Below, piece by piece: positions 8,922 through 17,802 of a stretch of 64,000 bases of DNA. Numbering within the stretch: the stretch's first letter is position 1; every line of letters begins with the position of its first letter. The notes beneath the pieces were generated by a model that did no database searches, was not told the origin of the DNA, and worked only from the letters and a program-made list of their open reading frames with translations. Origin of the DNA: Halomarina oriensis (GTDB lineage: Archaea > Halobacteriota > Halobacteria > Halobacteriales > Haloarculaceae). The translations under genes and the position numbers were made by a program. The DNA lies in the NCBI RefSeq assembly GCF_009791395.1, contig NZ_WSZK01000008.1, positions 57,810 through 121,809 on the forward strand, read 5' to 3'.

Positions 8922-10103
8922 ATGGCCCCTTCCGACCCGTACGGTGAGAACCGACAGCGAGACATCTACGCGATGGGGATGCTGGCCGACCAGCCGCCGG
9001 AACTCCCCCTGCGCTACGAGGAACTGGAACGCGTCGCGCTGAGCGAGATGGACGACGACGCGGCGAACTACCTGGCGGGCGGTGCTGGCGGCGAGCGGAC
9101 GATGGGGTCGAACACGTCGGCGTTCACGGACTGGAAACTGCTCCCACGGATGCTCCGTGACGTGAGCGAACGCGACCTCTCGGTCGAGATTCTCGGGGAC
9201 ACCTGGGACGTGCCGTTCTGTCTCGCCCCCATCGGCATCCAGACCATCGTACACGAGGACGGCGAGGTGGCGACGGCGCGGGCCGCCGCCGACCTCGACG
9301 TCCCGATGTGTCTCAGTTCGGTCGCCTCCGTCACGATGGAGGAGGTGAGCGAGGAACTCGACGAGACGACCAAGTGGTTCCAACTGTACGCCTCCAGCGA
9401 CCCGGAGATAACCGAGAGTTTCGTCGAACGCGCCGAGGACGCGGGTTTCGACGCCATCGTCCTCACCGCCGACGTCCCCATCCTCGGCTGGCGTGAGCGG
9501 GACCTCCAGGGCGGCTATCTCCCGATGCTCGACGGCGAGGGGATGGCGAACTACTTCGCCGACCCCGTGTTCCGCGAGCGACTCGACGTGCCGCCCGAGG
9601 AGAACCCCGACGTGGCGACGCAGGCGTTCCTCGACGTGTTCGGCGACCCCTCGATGGACTGGGCCGACCTCGAAGACCTCGTCGAGTCGACGGACCTCCC
9701 GGTCGTCGTCAAGGGTATCCTCCACCCCGAAGACGCAGAGGAGGCCATCCGTCGTGGCGCGGAGGGCGTCGCCGTCTCGAACCACGGCGGCCGACAGGTC
9801 GACAACTCGGTCGGGGCGCTCGAAGCCCTGCCGAGCGTCGTCGAGACGACGATGGACCGCGTCCCCGTCACCTTCGACTCGGGGATCCGCCGCGGTGCGG
9901 ACGTGCTCACCGCGATGGCCCTCGGCGCGGACGCGGTGATGGTCGGCCGTCCCTACGCCTGTGGACTCGCCGTCGACGGCCGCGACGGCGTCCGCGAGGT
10001 GGTGACGAACCTCCGGGCGGACGTCGACATCACGCTCTCGAACCTCGGGCGGACGAGCGTCGCCGCTCTCGACCGCTCGGCGCTGGTTCCCGACGAGGAG
10101 TGA
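8922..10103 (+). CDS. FMN-dependent alpha-hydroxy-acid oxidase (lactate 2-monooxygenase-like)
   Basis: A 393-residue TIM-barrel flavoprotein of the glycolate oxidase / lactate monooxygenase family. Seen are the FMN/substrate blocks PFCLAPIG, LTADVPILGWRERD and VVKGIL, the signature SNHGGRQVD with catalytic His and substrate-binding Arg, and the phosphate-binding DSGIRRGADVLTAMALGA / VGRPYACGL. The long N-terminal segment and the insertion around residues 190-230 fit the lactate monooxygenase branch better than glycolate oxidase. A CTTATG box about 28 bases upstream supports the ATG at 8922. It would oxidise a 2-hydroxy acid, with O2 as the likely acceptor. Confidence 0.82.
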   Translation: MAPSDPYGENRQRDIYAMGMLADQPPELPLRYEELERVALSEMDDDAANYLAGGAGGERTMGSNTSAFTDWKLLPRMLRDVSERDLSVEILGDTWDVPFCLAPIGIQTIVHEDGEVATARAAADLDVPMCLSSVASVTMEEVSEELDETTKWFQLYASSDPEITESFVERAEDAGFDAIVLTADVPILGWRERDLQGGYLPMLDGEGMANYFADPVFRERLDVPPEENPDVATQAFLDVFGDPSMDWADLEDLVESTDLPVVVKGILHPEDAEEAIRRGAEGVAVSNHGGRQVDNSVGALEALPSVVETTMDRVPVTFDSGIRRGADVLTAMALGADAVMVGRPYACGLAVDGRDGVREVVTNLRADVDITLSNLGRTSVAALDRSALVPDEE

Positions 10104-10133
10104 GTCGCGTGGTGGGGCCGGCCGCCCGACGGT

Positions 10134-11129
10134 TCAGGGCCGTTCGGGGGCGAGTGCCGCCAGCGTCCGGTCGGCGTGGGCCTCCGCTCCGTTCGGAATC
10201 ACGACGAGCGGCCGGTCCACCACGTCCATCTCCGCGACGGTTCGAAGCTGTTCTCGCGCGTCGTCGGGCGTGCCGGCGACGCCGAGTGCCGCGACCATCT
10301 CGTCGGTGACGGCGGCGGCCGCCTCGGGCCGGTTCCCGTCGCGCCACTGCTCGGCCACCTCGTCGGCGGCGTCGGGGAACCGCTTTGCGACCGCGCGGCG
10401 GTAGCCCTCGCCGTTACCGACGTAGTACGCGACGTGTTCGCGGAGGTGCTGTCGGGCGGTGTCGGCGTCCTCGGCGACGCACGACGGGACGTACGGTGCG
10501 ACGGTGATGGCTTCGGGGTCACGACCCGCCTCCTCCGCGTGCTCGGCGATGTAGTCGAACGACTCGGCGAGGGCCGGGAACGGCACGTTGTGGGGGAGCC
10601 AACCGTCACAGAGACGGGCGACGACCCGGCGGTTGGCCGGGCCGAGCGCGGCGTGGTAGATGGGAACGTCCCGTCCCAGCGCCGGGAAGTCCGCCGCGTG
10701 GTGGCTCTCACCGTCGTACTCGACGCGACCGCTCCCGGTGAGGAACTCACGGGTGAGCTCGACGGTCTCGTGGGCGCGACGGACGGGGTTGGGGTCGTCC
10801 CACGCCATGCCGTGGAGGTCCTCGACGGCCTTCTCGGTGGACGTACCGACCCCGAGGCTGAACCGACCGTCCGAGACCCGGTCGAGCGTCGCCGCCGTCA
10901 TCGCCAGCACCGCGGGCGACCGGGAGTAGACGTTGAGGATGGCCGTCCCGAGGTCGATGCTGTCGGTTCGCGCGGCGATGTCGGTGAGGCGGACGACACC
11001 GGACTCCCACCACAGTTCGTTCGTCCAGACCGAGTCGTAGCCCAGGCGTTCGGCCTCGACGGCGAACTCGGTCGGGTCGGGGAGCGCCGGCGAGACGAGC
11101 ACGCCGAGTCGGTCGAGCGGCTCGCTCAT
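10134..11129 (-). CDS. LLM-class F420-dependent oxidoreductase (paralogue of 768-1775)
   Basis: 331 residues of the same luciferase-like family as the gene at 768-1775. Shared blocks are AERLGYDSVW, YSRSPAVLAMTAATLDRVSD, GRFSLGVGTSTEK and GVAGTPDDAREQL. The ATG at 11129 (MSEPLDRLGVLVSP) overlaps the end of the CoA-transferase gene by four bases, so the two are coupled. Upstream codons in frame are antisense-like and rejected. Pairing with a CaiB/BaiF transferase suggests a step on a CoA-bound or CoA-derived acid. Confidence 0.82.
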   Translation of the reverse strand: MSEPLDRLGVLVSPALPDPTEFAVEAERLGYDSVWTNELWWESGVVRLTDIAARTDSIDLGTAILNVYSRSPAVLAMTAATLDRVSDGRFSLGVGTSTEKAVEDLHGMAWDDPNPVRRAHETVELTREFLTGSGRVEYDGESHHAADFPALGRDVPIYHAALGPANRRVVARLCDGWLPHNVPFPALAESFDYIAEHAEEAGRDPEAITVAPYVPSCVAEDADTARQHLREHVAYYVGNGEGYRRAVAKRFPDAADEVAEQWRDGNRPEAAAAVTDEMVAALGVAGTPDDAREQLRTVAEMDVVDRPLVVIPNGAEAHADRTLAALAPERP

Positions 11130-12289
11130 CGAATCGCCCCGGAGTCTCGGAGGTCGGCTATCGTCGCGTCGTCGTACCCCGCCTCGTGCAGGATTGTGTC
11201 GGTGTGCTCGCCGTGGCCCGGAACGGACTCCTCGGGGTCGGGTCGGTCCGTGACGGCCGGGAAGCCGAGTCGCGGGCGGTCGCCGTTCGCGTCGACCACG
11301 ACTCGCTCGCGGACGCTCTCGTCGTCGACGGCCTCGGCGGGCGTGAGGACGGGTTCGACCGTCGTCTGCGGCCCCAACTCGGCCCACTCCTCGCGGGTCC
11401 GCTCGGCGAACAGGTCGGCCAGTTCCTCGCGGAGCGCCGCCCGTTCGGCGTCGTCGTCGGTCATGTGATAGCTTCGCAGGTCCTCGCGGTCGACCGCCTC
11501 GCAGAACGCCGCCCAGAACTGCGGTTCGAGCGCCGCGAGCGTCACGTAGCCGTCACTCGCCTCGTAGACGTCGTACCACGGGTACGCGCCGGTCAGCGGC
11601 GTCTCACCGGGACGTGGGCCGTTCTCGCCCTCGCTCCGGCCGGCCCCGAACGCTTCGGCGGCGTGGGCCTGCCCGAAGGTGAGCGCGACGTCGGCCATCG
11701 CCACGTCGACGTAGCTCCCACCGTTCCCGAACGACCGGGAGAGCAGTCCCGAGACGACGGCGAAGGCGGTGAACAGCCCACCGCTCAGGTCGCCGATCTG
11801 GTAGCCCGGTACGCGGGGGGCTTCGGCCTCGCTCTCGCGCGTCATGTCGAGCAGGCCCGCCCGGCCGACGTAGTTCAGGTCGTGGCCCGCCCGGTCTGCG
11901 AGCGGTCCGGTCTGGCCGTAGCCGGTGAGAGCGACGTAGACCAGGTCCTCGTTGTACTCGGCCAGCGTCTCGGAGTCCACGCCCAGTCGCTCGACGACGC
12001 CGGGCCGGAACGACTCGACGACGGCGTCGGCGTCCTCGACGAGCGCGTAGAACGCCTCTCGGCCCGCGTCGCTCTTCAGGTCGAGCGCGACGCTCCGCTT
12101 CCCGCGGTTGACGCCGTCGAACACCGCGCCGACGCCGTCGACCGTCGGAGGCATGTGTCGGGCGTAGTCGCCCGTGTCCGTGTCCTCGACCTTCACCACG
12201 TCCGCGCCGAGGTCCGCGAGCAGTTGGGTCGCGTACGGTCCCGGCAGCAGCCGAGTGAGGTCCAGCACCCGCACGTCGGTCAGTCGCAT
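11126..12289 (-). CDS. CaiB/BaiF-family CoA transferase (family III)
   Basis: A 387-residue family III CoA transferase or racemase (formyl-CoA transferase, CaiB, alpha-methylacyl-CoA racemase). The opening LTDVRVLDLTRLLPGPYATQ is followed by LADLGADVVKVE, GKRSVALDLK, and YNEDLVYVALTGYGQTGPLADRAGHDLNY, which spans the region where transferases keep the catalytic Asp. It is first in an operon with the LLM oxidoreductase and divergent from the acyl-CoA ligase at 12403. It moves CoA between carboxylates, or racemises a 2-methylacyl-CoA; which one cannot be decided here. Confidence 0.88.
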   Translation of the reverse strand: MRLTDVRVLDLTRLLPGPYATQLLADLGADVVKVEDTDTGDYARHMPPTVDGVGAVFDGVNRGKRSVALDLKSDAGREAFYALVEDADAVVESFRPGVVERLGVDSETLAEYNEDLVYVALTGYGQTGPLADRAGHDLNYVGRAGLLDMTRESEAEAPRVPGYQIGDLSGGLFTAFAVVSGLLSRSFGNGGSYVDVAMADVALTFGQAHAAEAFGAGRSEGENGPRPGETPLTGAYPWYDVYEASDGYVTLAALEPQFWAAFCEAVDREDLRSYHMTDDDAERAALREELADLFAERTREEWAELGPQTTVEPVLTPAEAVDDESVRERVVVDANGDRPRLGFPAVTDRPDPEESVPGHGEHTDTILHEAGYDDATIADLRDSGAIR

Positions 12290-12402
12290 ACGTCGGTGTC
12301 ACGGGGGGTGGACATAAACGTCGGTGGGGCCCACCCGTCGAGGGCCTCCTCGCGTTCGCCAGAACGGCTATCCGTCTCGCATGCAATCTGACACTATCTG
12401 TT

Positions 12403-14022
12403 ATGATGGACGTGCAACTGACGCTCGACCACCTGCTCGCTCGTGCCGTCGACCTGTTCCCGGACCGTGAAATCGTGACGAAGACGCCGAGCGGAGACCT
12501 GCATCGTTACACGTACGCCGAGATGGCAGCGCGGGCAGCGCAGTTGGCGGGGGCGCTCGACGACCTCGGTCTGGAGACGGGCGACCGGGTAGCGACCGTC
12601 GCCGCGAACAACTACCGGCACCTCGAACTCTACTTCGGGCCGGCGTGTTCGGGCCGCTCGATGCATATGTGCAATATGCGTCTCCCCGACGAGCACTTCC
12701 AGTTCATCGTCGAGGACGCGGGCGACCGGGTGCTGTTCGTCGACCCGGCGTTCGTCGAGAAGGTCGAGGCGAACGCCGACGAACTCGACAGCGTGGAGCA
12801 GTACGTCGTCCTCGCCGACGAGGTACCCGAGACGTCTCTGGAACCGGTGGTCGCGTACGAGGACCTCCTGGAGGGACAGCCGACAAGCTACGACTGGCCG
12901 GACCTCGACGAGGAGCGGGAGTGTGGGATGTGCTACACCTCGGGGACCACCGGGAAGCCGAAGGGCGTCGTCTACACCCACCGCGGTATCTCCCTCCACA
13001 GCCTGATGTCGGGGCACGTCGATACGAACCGTCTCGGACAGGCCGACACCGTTCTCCCCGTGGTGCCGATGTTCCACGCCAACGGCTGGGGGCTTCCCTA
13101 CGCTGCGACGTTCGTCGGCGCGAAACAGGTGCTTCCGGGGGTCCACACCGACCCCGCCTCGGTGGCCGAACTCATCGACGACGAGGCGGTGACCGTCTCC
13201 GCCGCCGTCCCGACTATCTGGCTGGAGATGGCGAACTACCTCGACGACCATCCCGAGATGGATATCTCGAACGTCGACCGTCTCACCGTCGGGGGGAGCG
13301 CCCCGCCGGAGTCGCTCATCCGCCGGTACGACGAGCAGTACGACGCCCCCATCATCCAAGGCTGGGGGATGACCGAGACGTCGCCCCTCGGGACGCTGAG
13401 TACGCTCCGTGAGGAGCTTCGGGAGGCGGACCCGGAGACACGGTACCGCTACCGCGCGAAGGCCGGGATGCCCGTGCCGGGGATGCAGGTCCGCATCCGC
13501 GACGACGACGGCGAGGAGGTGCCCCGCGACGGCGAGTCGATGGGCGAGTTGCAGGTCCGTGCACCGTGGGTCGTCGACGAGTACCACCAGCGCCCGGACG
13601 CGACCCGCGAGTCGTTCACCGAGGACGGCTACCTCAGAACTGGCGATATCGCCACGATGGACGAGTACGGCTACGTCGACGTCGTGGACCGGACGAAAGA
13701 CGTCATCAAGTCCGGTGGCGAGTGGATTTCGAGCGTCGAACTGGAGAACGAACTGATGGCGCACGAAGCCGTCGCGGAGGCGACGGTCATCGCCGTCGAC
13801 CACGAGAAGTGGCAGGAGCGCCCGATGGCCTGCGTCGTCCTGCGCGAGGGCCACGACGCGACGACAGAGGACCTGAACGACCACCTCGGCGAGCGCTTCC
13901 CGAGCTGGTGGCTCCCGGACAGCTACGAGTTCGTTGAGGCTATCCCCCGCACGTCGACGGGGAAGTTCGACAAGATGACGCTCCGCCGGCAGTACGACGA
14001 CGTCCGCCTCGGCCCCGAGTGA
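12403..14022 (+). CDS. Long-/medium-chain fatty acid-CoA ligase (AMP-forming)
   Basis: A 539-residue ANL-superfamily acyl-CoA synthetase. The P-loop-like motif is YTSGTTGKPKGV, with downstream motifs VPMFHANGWG, GWGMTETSP and TGDIATMDEYGYVDVVDR. The C-terminal catalytic lysine is in TSTGKFDK. It activates a carboxylic acid through an acyl-adenylate to its CoA thioester. Two adjacent ATG codons open the gene; the first is taken. The stop is a TGA followed in the same frame by 59 further coding-like codons (described separately). It is divergent from the CoA transferase and probably feeds the acyl-CoA dehydrogenase at 14341. Confidence 0.9.
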   Translation: MMDVQLTLDHLLARAVDLFPDREIVTKTPSGDLHRYTYAEMAARAAQLAGALDDLGLETGDRVATVAANNYRHLELYFGPACSGRSMHMCNMRLPDEHFQFIVEDAGDRVLFVDPAFVEKVEANADELDSVEQYVVLADEVPETSLEPVVAYEDLLEGQPTSYDWPDLDEERECGMCYTSGTTGKPKGVVYTHRGISLHSLMSGHVDTNRLGQADTVLPVVPMFHANGWGLPYAATFVGAKQVLPGVHTDPASVAELIDDEAVTVSAAVPTIWLEMANYLDDHPEMDISNVDRLTVGGSAPPESLIRRYDEQYDAPIIQGWGMTETSPLGTLSTLREELREADPETRYRYRAKAGMPVPGMQVRIRDDDGEEVPRDGESMGELQVRAPWVVDEYHQRPDATRESFTEDGYLRTGDIATMDEYGYVDVVDRTKDVIKSGGEWISSVELENELMAHEAVAEATVIAVDHEKWQERPMACVVLREGHDATTEDLNDHLGERFPSWWLPDSYEFVEAIPRTSTGKFDKMTLRRQYDDVRLGPE

Positions 14023-14202
14023 GGCAAGCCCGAGGACGCGGAGGAGGCGGGTCGTGAGACGGCCCAGTTCGTCGACGGCGACACCAGTGAGTGGACCATC
14101 GTCGAAGACGGGACGCACTTCTACACCCACATCGACGGCGAGCGCCTCGCTGACCGCCGGCCAGTTCGACCGACTTCCCGGTTCGACCGACTCCCCGAGT
14201 AG
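14023..14202 (+). other. In-frame open tail behind the acyl-CoA ligase stop codon, and rest of the 14023-14340 gap
   Basis: Directly after the TGA at 14020-14022 the same frame stays open for 59 codons to a TAG at 14200. It begins GKPEDAEEAGRETAQFVDGD and continues with SEWTIVEDGTHFYTHIDGER. Third positions are almost all G or C until about codon 43, after which the composition loses its coding look. It has no start codon of its own in a sensible place. It could be the former C-terminus of the ligase cut off by a point mutation, a read-through extension, or a base-call error. From 14203 to 14340 nothing is seen except a GGTTAAG box about 28 bases before the acyl-CoA dehydrogenase start. Confidence 0.45.
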
Positions 14203-14340
14203 CGGAGCGGCACCGTCTCGCGGGGGCGATGGCCGTCAGAACGCCGGAGCAGCACGCGACGCTCCTGTGCCGCTACCGCGAGCGACTCGGCCGAACCCCC
14301 CCGACCCAGCGGTTAAGCCCCCTCGTGTCCAGGCTCCGAC

Positions 14341-15564
14341 ATGGCAACACAGGACACGGCCACCGACGGCGTCTCGTTCGTCGAACCCGAGGAGTGGCGA
14401 CTCGTCCGCTCGTCGCTCGACGAGTTCGTCGAACGCGAGGTCGAACCACTCCAATCCGAACTGGGCGAGACGTGGTCGAACCCGCGACTGCGCCACGAGG
14501 CCGACGGGCGGTGGGTCGACGAGGCCATCGAGGCCGTCGAGACGGTCCGAAAGAAGAGCGCCGACGCCGGCTTCTACGCGATGAACATGTCCGAGGAGTA
14601 CGGCGGCGAGGGCGTCTCCAACGTGACGTGGTACCGCGCGAAACGCCACGTCGCCAGCCACGGGACCGGTCTGGTCTCGCAGATGCTCGCCGGCCCGGAG
14701 GGACCGAAACCGCTGCTCGCCAACGCCGAGGGCGACCAGGTCGAGACGTATCTGAAGCCGGTGGTTCGCGGCGAGAAGTCGACGGGGTTCGGCCAGACCG
14801 AACCCGGTGCGGGGTCGGACTCGCCGAACATGCAGACCCGCGCGGAGAAGGAGGGTTCGGAGTGGGTGCTCAACGGCACGAAGCAGTGGATCACCAACGC
14901 TCCCTACGCCGACTTCCTCCAGGTGTTCGCACGGACGACGCCACAGGAGGAAGCGGGTCGCTACGGCGGTATCACCTGCTTCCTCGTCGAGCGTGACGAG
15001 TACGAGGTCGGGTCGTTCAACAACGCCGTCGGCTCCGTGGGGATGCAGGCGGAGGTCCACTTCGACGACGTCCGCCTCGGCGAGGACCGCGTGCTCGGTA
15101 CGGTCGACGGCGCGTTCTACGAGGCGATGGACTTCCTCTCGCTCGGCCGACTGGAACTCGGCGCGGAGGCCGTCGGCCACGCCGACCACCTGCTCGAACT
15201 CGGGACGGAGTACGCGAACGACCGTGAGGCGTTCGGCCGCCCCATCGGAACGTTCCAGGGCATCTCGCACAAACTCGCCCGTGGTCGCACGAGCGTCGAC
15301 GCCGCGGACGCCCTCGGTCTGCGACTCGCCTGGAAGATGGACGCCGGCGAGCAGGCTATCCAGGACGCCTCCTCGTTCAAGTACTTCGCCACGAACACCT
15401 ACTTCGACGTCGCCGACGACGTGGTGCAGGTCCACGGCGGCAACGGCCTCTCGGAGGACAACCCGTTCATGGCTCACCTCCAGATGGCCCGTCTGCTCCG
15501 CATCGTCGAGGGCACCGACGAGATTCAGCTGAACACCGTCGCCAAGCAGATGGGCGTCCAGTAG
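14341..15564 (+). CDS. Acyl-CoA dehydrogenase
   Basis: A 407-residue FAD flavoprotein that makes the 2,3-double bond in an acyl-CoA. The order is complete: N-terminal helical domain; GFGQTEPGAGSDSPNMQTRA and WVLNGTKQWITNAPYADF (FAD/substrate loop); beta domain; ANDREAFGRPIGTFQG; then VVQVHGGNGLSEDNPF and the catalytic-base region VEGTDEIQLNTVAKQM. It lies downstream of the acyl-CoA ligase with its own TATA-like box. It is a distant paralogue of the enzyme at 20151-21359. Electrons would pass to ETF; no ETF genes are in the window. Confidence 0.9.
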   Translation: MATQDTATDGVSFVEPEEWRLVRSSLDEFVEREVEPLQSELGETWSNPRLRHEADGRWVDEAIEAVETVRKKSADAGFYAMNMSEEYGGEGVSNVTWYRAKRHVASHGTGLVSQMLAGPEGPKPLLANAEGDQVETYLKPVVRGEKSTGFGQTEPGAGSDSPNMQTRAEKEGSEWVLNGTKQWITNAPYADFLQVFARTTPQEEAGRYGGITCFLVERDEYEVGSFNNAVGSVGMQAEVHFDDVRLGEDRVLGTVDGAFYEAMDFLSLGRLELGAEAVGHADHLLELGTEYANDREAFGRPIGTFQGISHKLARGRTSVDAADALGLRLAWKMDAGEQAIQDASSFKYFATNTYFDVADDVVQVHGGNGLSEDNPFMAHLQMARLLRIVEGTDEIQLNTVAKQMGVQ

Positions 15565-15678
15565 CGGTAGGGACAGCCTACGTGAACTATCCACGAAGGT
15601 GTAAGTACCAAACAATGGAAAGTTATACTGTGGTGTCGGTTGTCGAACCCATATCCCCGGAGCGCTCGGGGCACATCC

Positions 15679-16161
15679 ATGTCCATCCATCCACCGACCA
15701 CCGACCGGGTTTCGACCCCGGCTTCGACCCCGAAACACTGGTACACACCGCTCGGCTACGCCGTCGGGACGACGGTGACCCTCACCGCCTTCGCCTACGT
15801 CGTGGCACTGACCGGCGGTGAGACGGCAGCGGCGGCCAGGGAGACGGGACAACTGCTGTTCGCCGTCGTCTCGCTCGTCGGACTCGCCGTCTATCCGGCG
15901 CTGTTCAAGGACGCACTCCACCTCAGCGAGCGGCCGACCGAGTGGCGACCCGCCTGGAAGGCGCACATGTCGTTCGGTCTCCTCATCCCGCTCGCCGTCT
16001 TCGTCGTCGCTAGCGTCCAGTTTCCGGCGCGGGCCGGGGAACTGGCGTTCCTCTCACACGCCGCCGCGGCTACCGTCGTCTCCTACACCTACCTCTACCG
16101 CCGCCACCGGACGGTCGGGCTTCGGTCCTCGACCGGTCGGATGGCCCACTCGAACTCCTGA
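15679..16161 (+). CDS. Small integral membrane protein, function unknown
   Basis: A 160-residue protein with four predicted membrane helices (YAVGTTVTLTAFAYVVAL, QLLFAVVSLVGLAVYPALF, MSFGLLIPLAVFVVASVQF and FLSHAAAATVVSYTYLY). The loops are short and the C-terminus basic. The ATG at 15679 (MSIHPPTTDRV) is chosen over a TTG at 15640; a TTATAC box sits near 15622. Behind its stop, a hydrophobic coding-like stretch continues in another frame (about 16160-16360), so the annotated C-terminus may be artificial. No known family was recognised. Confidence 0.6.
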   Translation: MSIHPPTTDRVSTPASTPKHWYTPLGYAVGTTVTLTAFAYVVALTGGETAAAARETGQLLFAVVSLVGLAVYPALFKDALHLSERPTEWRPAWKAHMSFGLLIPLAVFVVASVQFPARAGELAFLSHAAAATVVSYTYLYRRHRTVGLRSSTGRMAHSNS

Positions 16162-16423
16162 GGGCGGCCGACGGCGAGTCGATTTCGCCGCCGGTGTCGT
16201 CGCACTCGTGTTCGCCCAGACCAGGCGTGCCCTGACGGCCATCGTCGGTATCAGCGTTCTCGCGACCGCCTACCGGACGCTGGCCGAAGCCGGCGCTACC
16301 GCGAAACCCCCCGGTCTCGGCCCCCCGACACCCGGAACCGGCGCGAGCGGTGGCGTCTGAACCGACGGCCCCGAGTCACACCGCCCCTACTCGGCCGCAC
16401 CTCGTCGTCCACCGGTCGGTCAC

Positions 16424-17176
16424 TCAGACGTACCGTTCGGTACCCCTCTTCACCAGCGAGGGGACGCGACGGACGAGCGCCATCCCCAGTCGCGTCTGCC
16501 AGTCGGCGTAGACGGCCGCGTCCGTCGACTCGATTCGGTCGGCCAGCCTCCGTCCGACGTACTCCGGGTCCTTCACGGCGAAGGAGGGGTACTTCAGTCG
16601 GGCCGCCGACCGCGTGTTCGTCGCCGGAGGATACAGCAGCGTACAGGCGATACCGTCGGGTTCGAGTTCGAGGCGGAGCGAGCGCGTGAACGCCTCGATG
16701 GCTCCCTTCGTCGCCGCGTAGCCCGAGAGCGAGGGGTGGCCGACCTGTCCCACCCCCGAACTCACGTTGTGGACGATACCGCCACCCTGTGCTCTCATCC
16801 GTGGGAGGACCGCTCTGATGGTCCGCAGGTAGCCGAAGACGTTGACGTCGAACTCCCGTTCGGTCGCGTCGGGCGACACCTCGTCGAACCGTCCGAGTTC
16901 GAAGACGGCCGCGTTGTTGACGAGGACGTCGATGCGCCCCCACTCGCCGACGACGGCGTCGACGGCTGACTCGACGGCGTCCGTGTCCGTCACGTCGCAC
17001 TCGTAGTATCGGACCTGCTCGGGGTGGCGCTCGCGGAGCGACTGGAGGGCGCTCACGTCGACGTCGAACCCCGCGACGAGGTAGCCGTCGTCGACGAGCG
17101 ACCGTAGCAGGTGGTAGCCGATTCCCTCGTTGGCACCCGTGACGACGACGACCCTTCCTAGCTCGGACGGACTCAT
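16424..17176 (-). CDS. SDR-family oxidoreductase
   Basis: A 250-residue short-chain dehydrogenase. VVVVTGANEGIGYHLLRSL is the cofactor-binding start. LVNNAAVFELGRFDEVS and the catalytic block NVSSGVGQVGHPSLSGYAATKGAI follow. The C-terminal part (YVGRRLADRIESTDAAVY) resembles the ketoreductase / sphinganine-type SDRs, similar to the gene at 26444-27298. It stands alone between a membrane-protein gene and a redoxin gene. Substrate unknown. Confidence 0.8.
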   Translation of the reverse strand: MSPSELGRVVVVTGANEGIGYHLLRSLVDDGYLVAGFDVDVSALQSLRERHPEQVRYYECDVTDTDAVESAVDAVVGEWGRIDVLVNNAAVFELGRFDEVSPDATEREFDVNVFGYLRTIRAVLPRMRAQGGGIVHNVSSGVGQVGHPSLSGYAATKGAIEAFTRSLRLELEPDGIACTLLYPPATNTRSAARLKYPSFAVKDPEYVGRRLADRIESTDAAVYADWQTRLGMALVRRVPSLVKRGTERYV

Positions 17177-17238
17177 GCTACGACGGAGAGGCGACCGTCG
17201 GCAATCAGTCTACTGACAGGATCGGGCGGTCGAGTCGC

Positions 17239-17727
17239 TCACCGAGTGAGCGACTCTGCCGCCTCGGCCACCTCCTCGCGGGGGGCGGGAGAGATCCAGT
17301 CGTCCGCTACCCACCGGTAGCGTACCTCACGGTCGCCGTCGACGACGAACGTCGCACGTATCGGCGTCGTGACGCCGTCCATCCCGTGGCGCTCGGTCAG
17401 CAGGTCGAACGCCTCCCCGGCGACGGCGTCCGTGTCGGCGTAGAGGCGGAACGGACTCTCGAGATAGCGCAGGAAGGCGTTCTGCGCGTAGGGGCCGTCG
17501 CGGCTGACGCCGACGACGGGGGCGTCGAACTCGGCCCACCCCGCACGCTCGTAGCGTTTCCACCAGTTCTCGGCGATGGCGGAGAACGCGAACGCCGAGA
17601 AGACGAGCACCGCGCCGCCGGTCTCGGTCTCCCGGCACACGTCGTCGAAAGACGTCACGCGGAACGTCTCGCCGTCACACAGCAGCGTCTCGAAGTCGGG
17701 GGCGCGGTCGCCCACCTCGGGTGGCAT
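17239..17727 (-). CDS. Redoxin-domain protein lacking the peroxidatic cysteine
   Basis: 162 residues of thioredoxin-like AhpC/TSA fold: MPPEVGDRAPDFETLLCDGE opens like a peroxiredoxin and the core strand is AVLVFSAFAFSAIAENWWKRY. Peroxiredoxins have a cysteine at the position of Ala52 (FAFSPVCT in typical members), so peroxidase activity by the normal mechanism is not expected. Cysteines remain only at residues 17 and 31. The ATG at 17727 is chosen because upstream codons overlap the divergent glutaredoxin-like gene. Possible roles are a scaffold or a thiol-independent redox sensor. Confidence 0.7.
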   Translation of the reverse strand: MPPEVGDRAPDFETLLCDGETFRVTSFDDVCRETETGGAVLVFSAFAFSAIAENWWKRYERAGWAEFDAPVVGVSRDGPYAQNAFLRYLESPFRLYADTDAVAGEAFDLLTERHGMDGVTTPIRATFVVDGDREVRYRWVADDWISPAPREEVAEAAESLTR

Positions 17728-17802
17728 GCAGGTGGCTCGCACGCGTCGGACATTAAACCCGGTGTGCAGGGGTTTTTGCCGGCGTGGCCCGTGAGAGGAG
17801 AT

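Noticed and set aside
8001..9785. 594-codon minus-strand frame across two plus genes
   Set aside because: It is opposite to the EamA transporter and the lactate-monooxygenase-like gene and has only low-complexity Asp/Arg/Glu-rich content.
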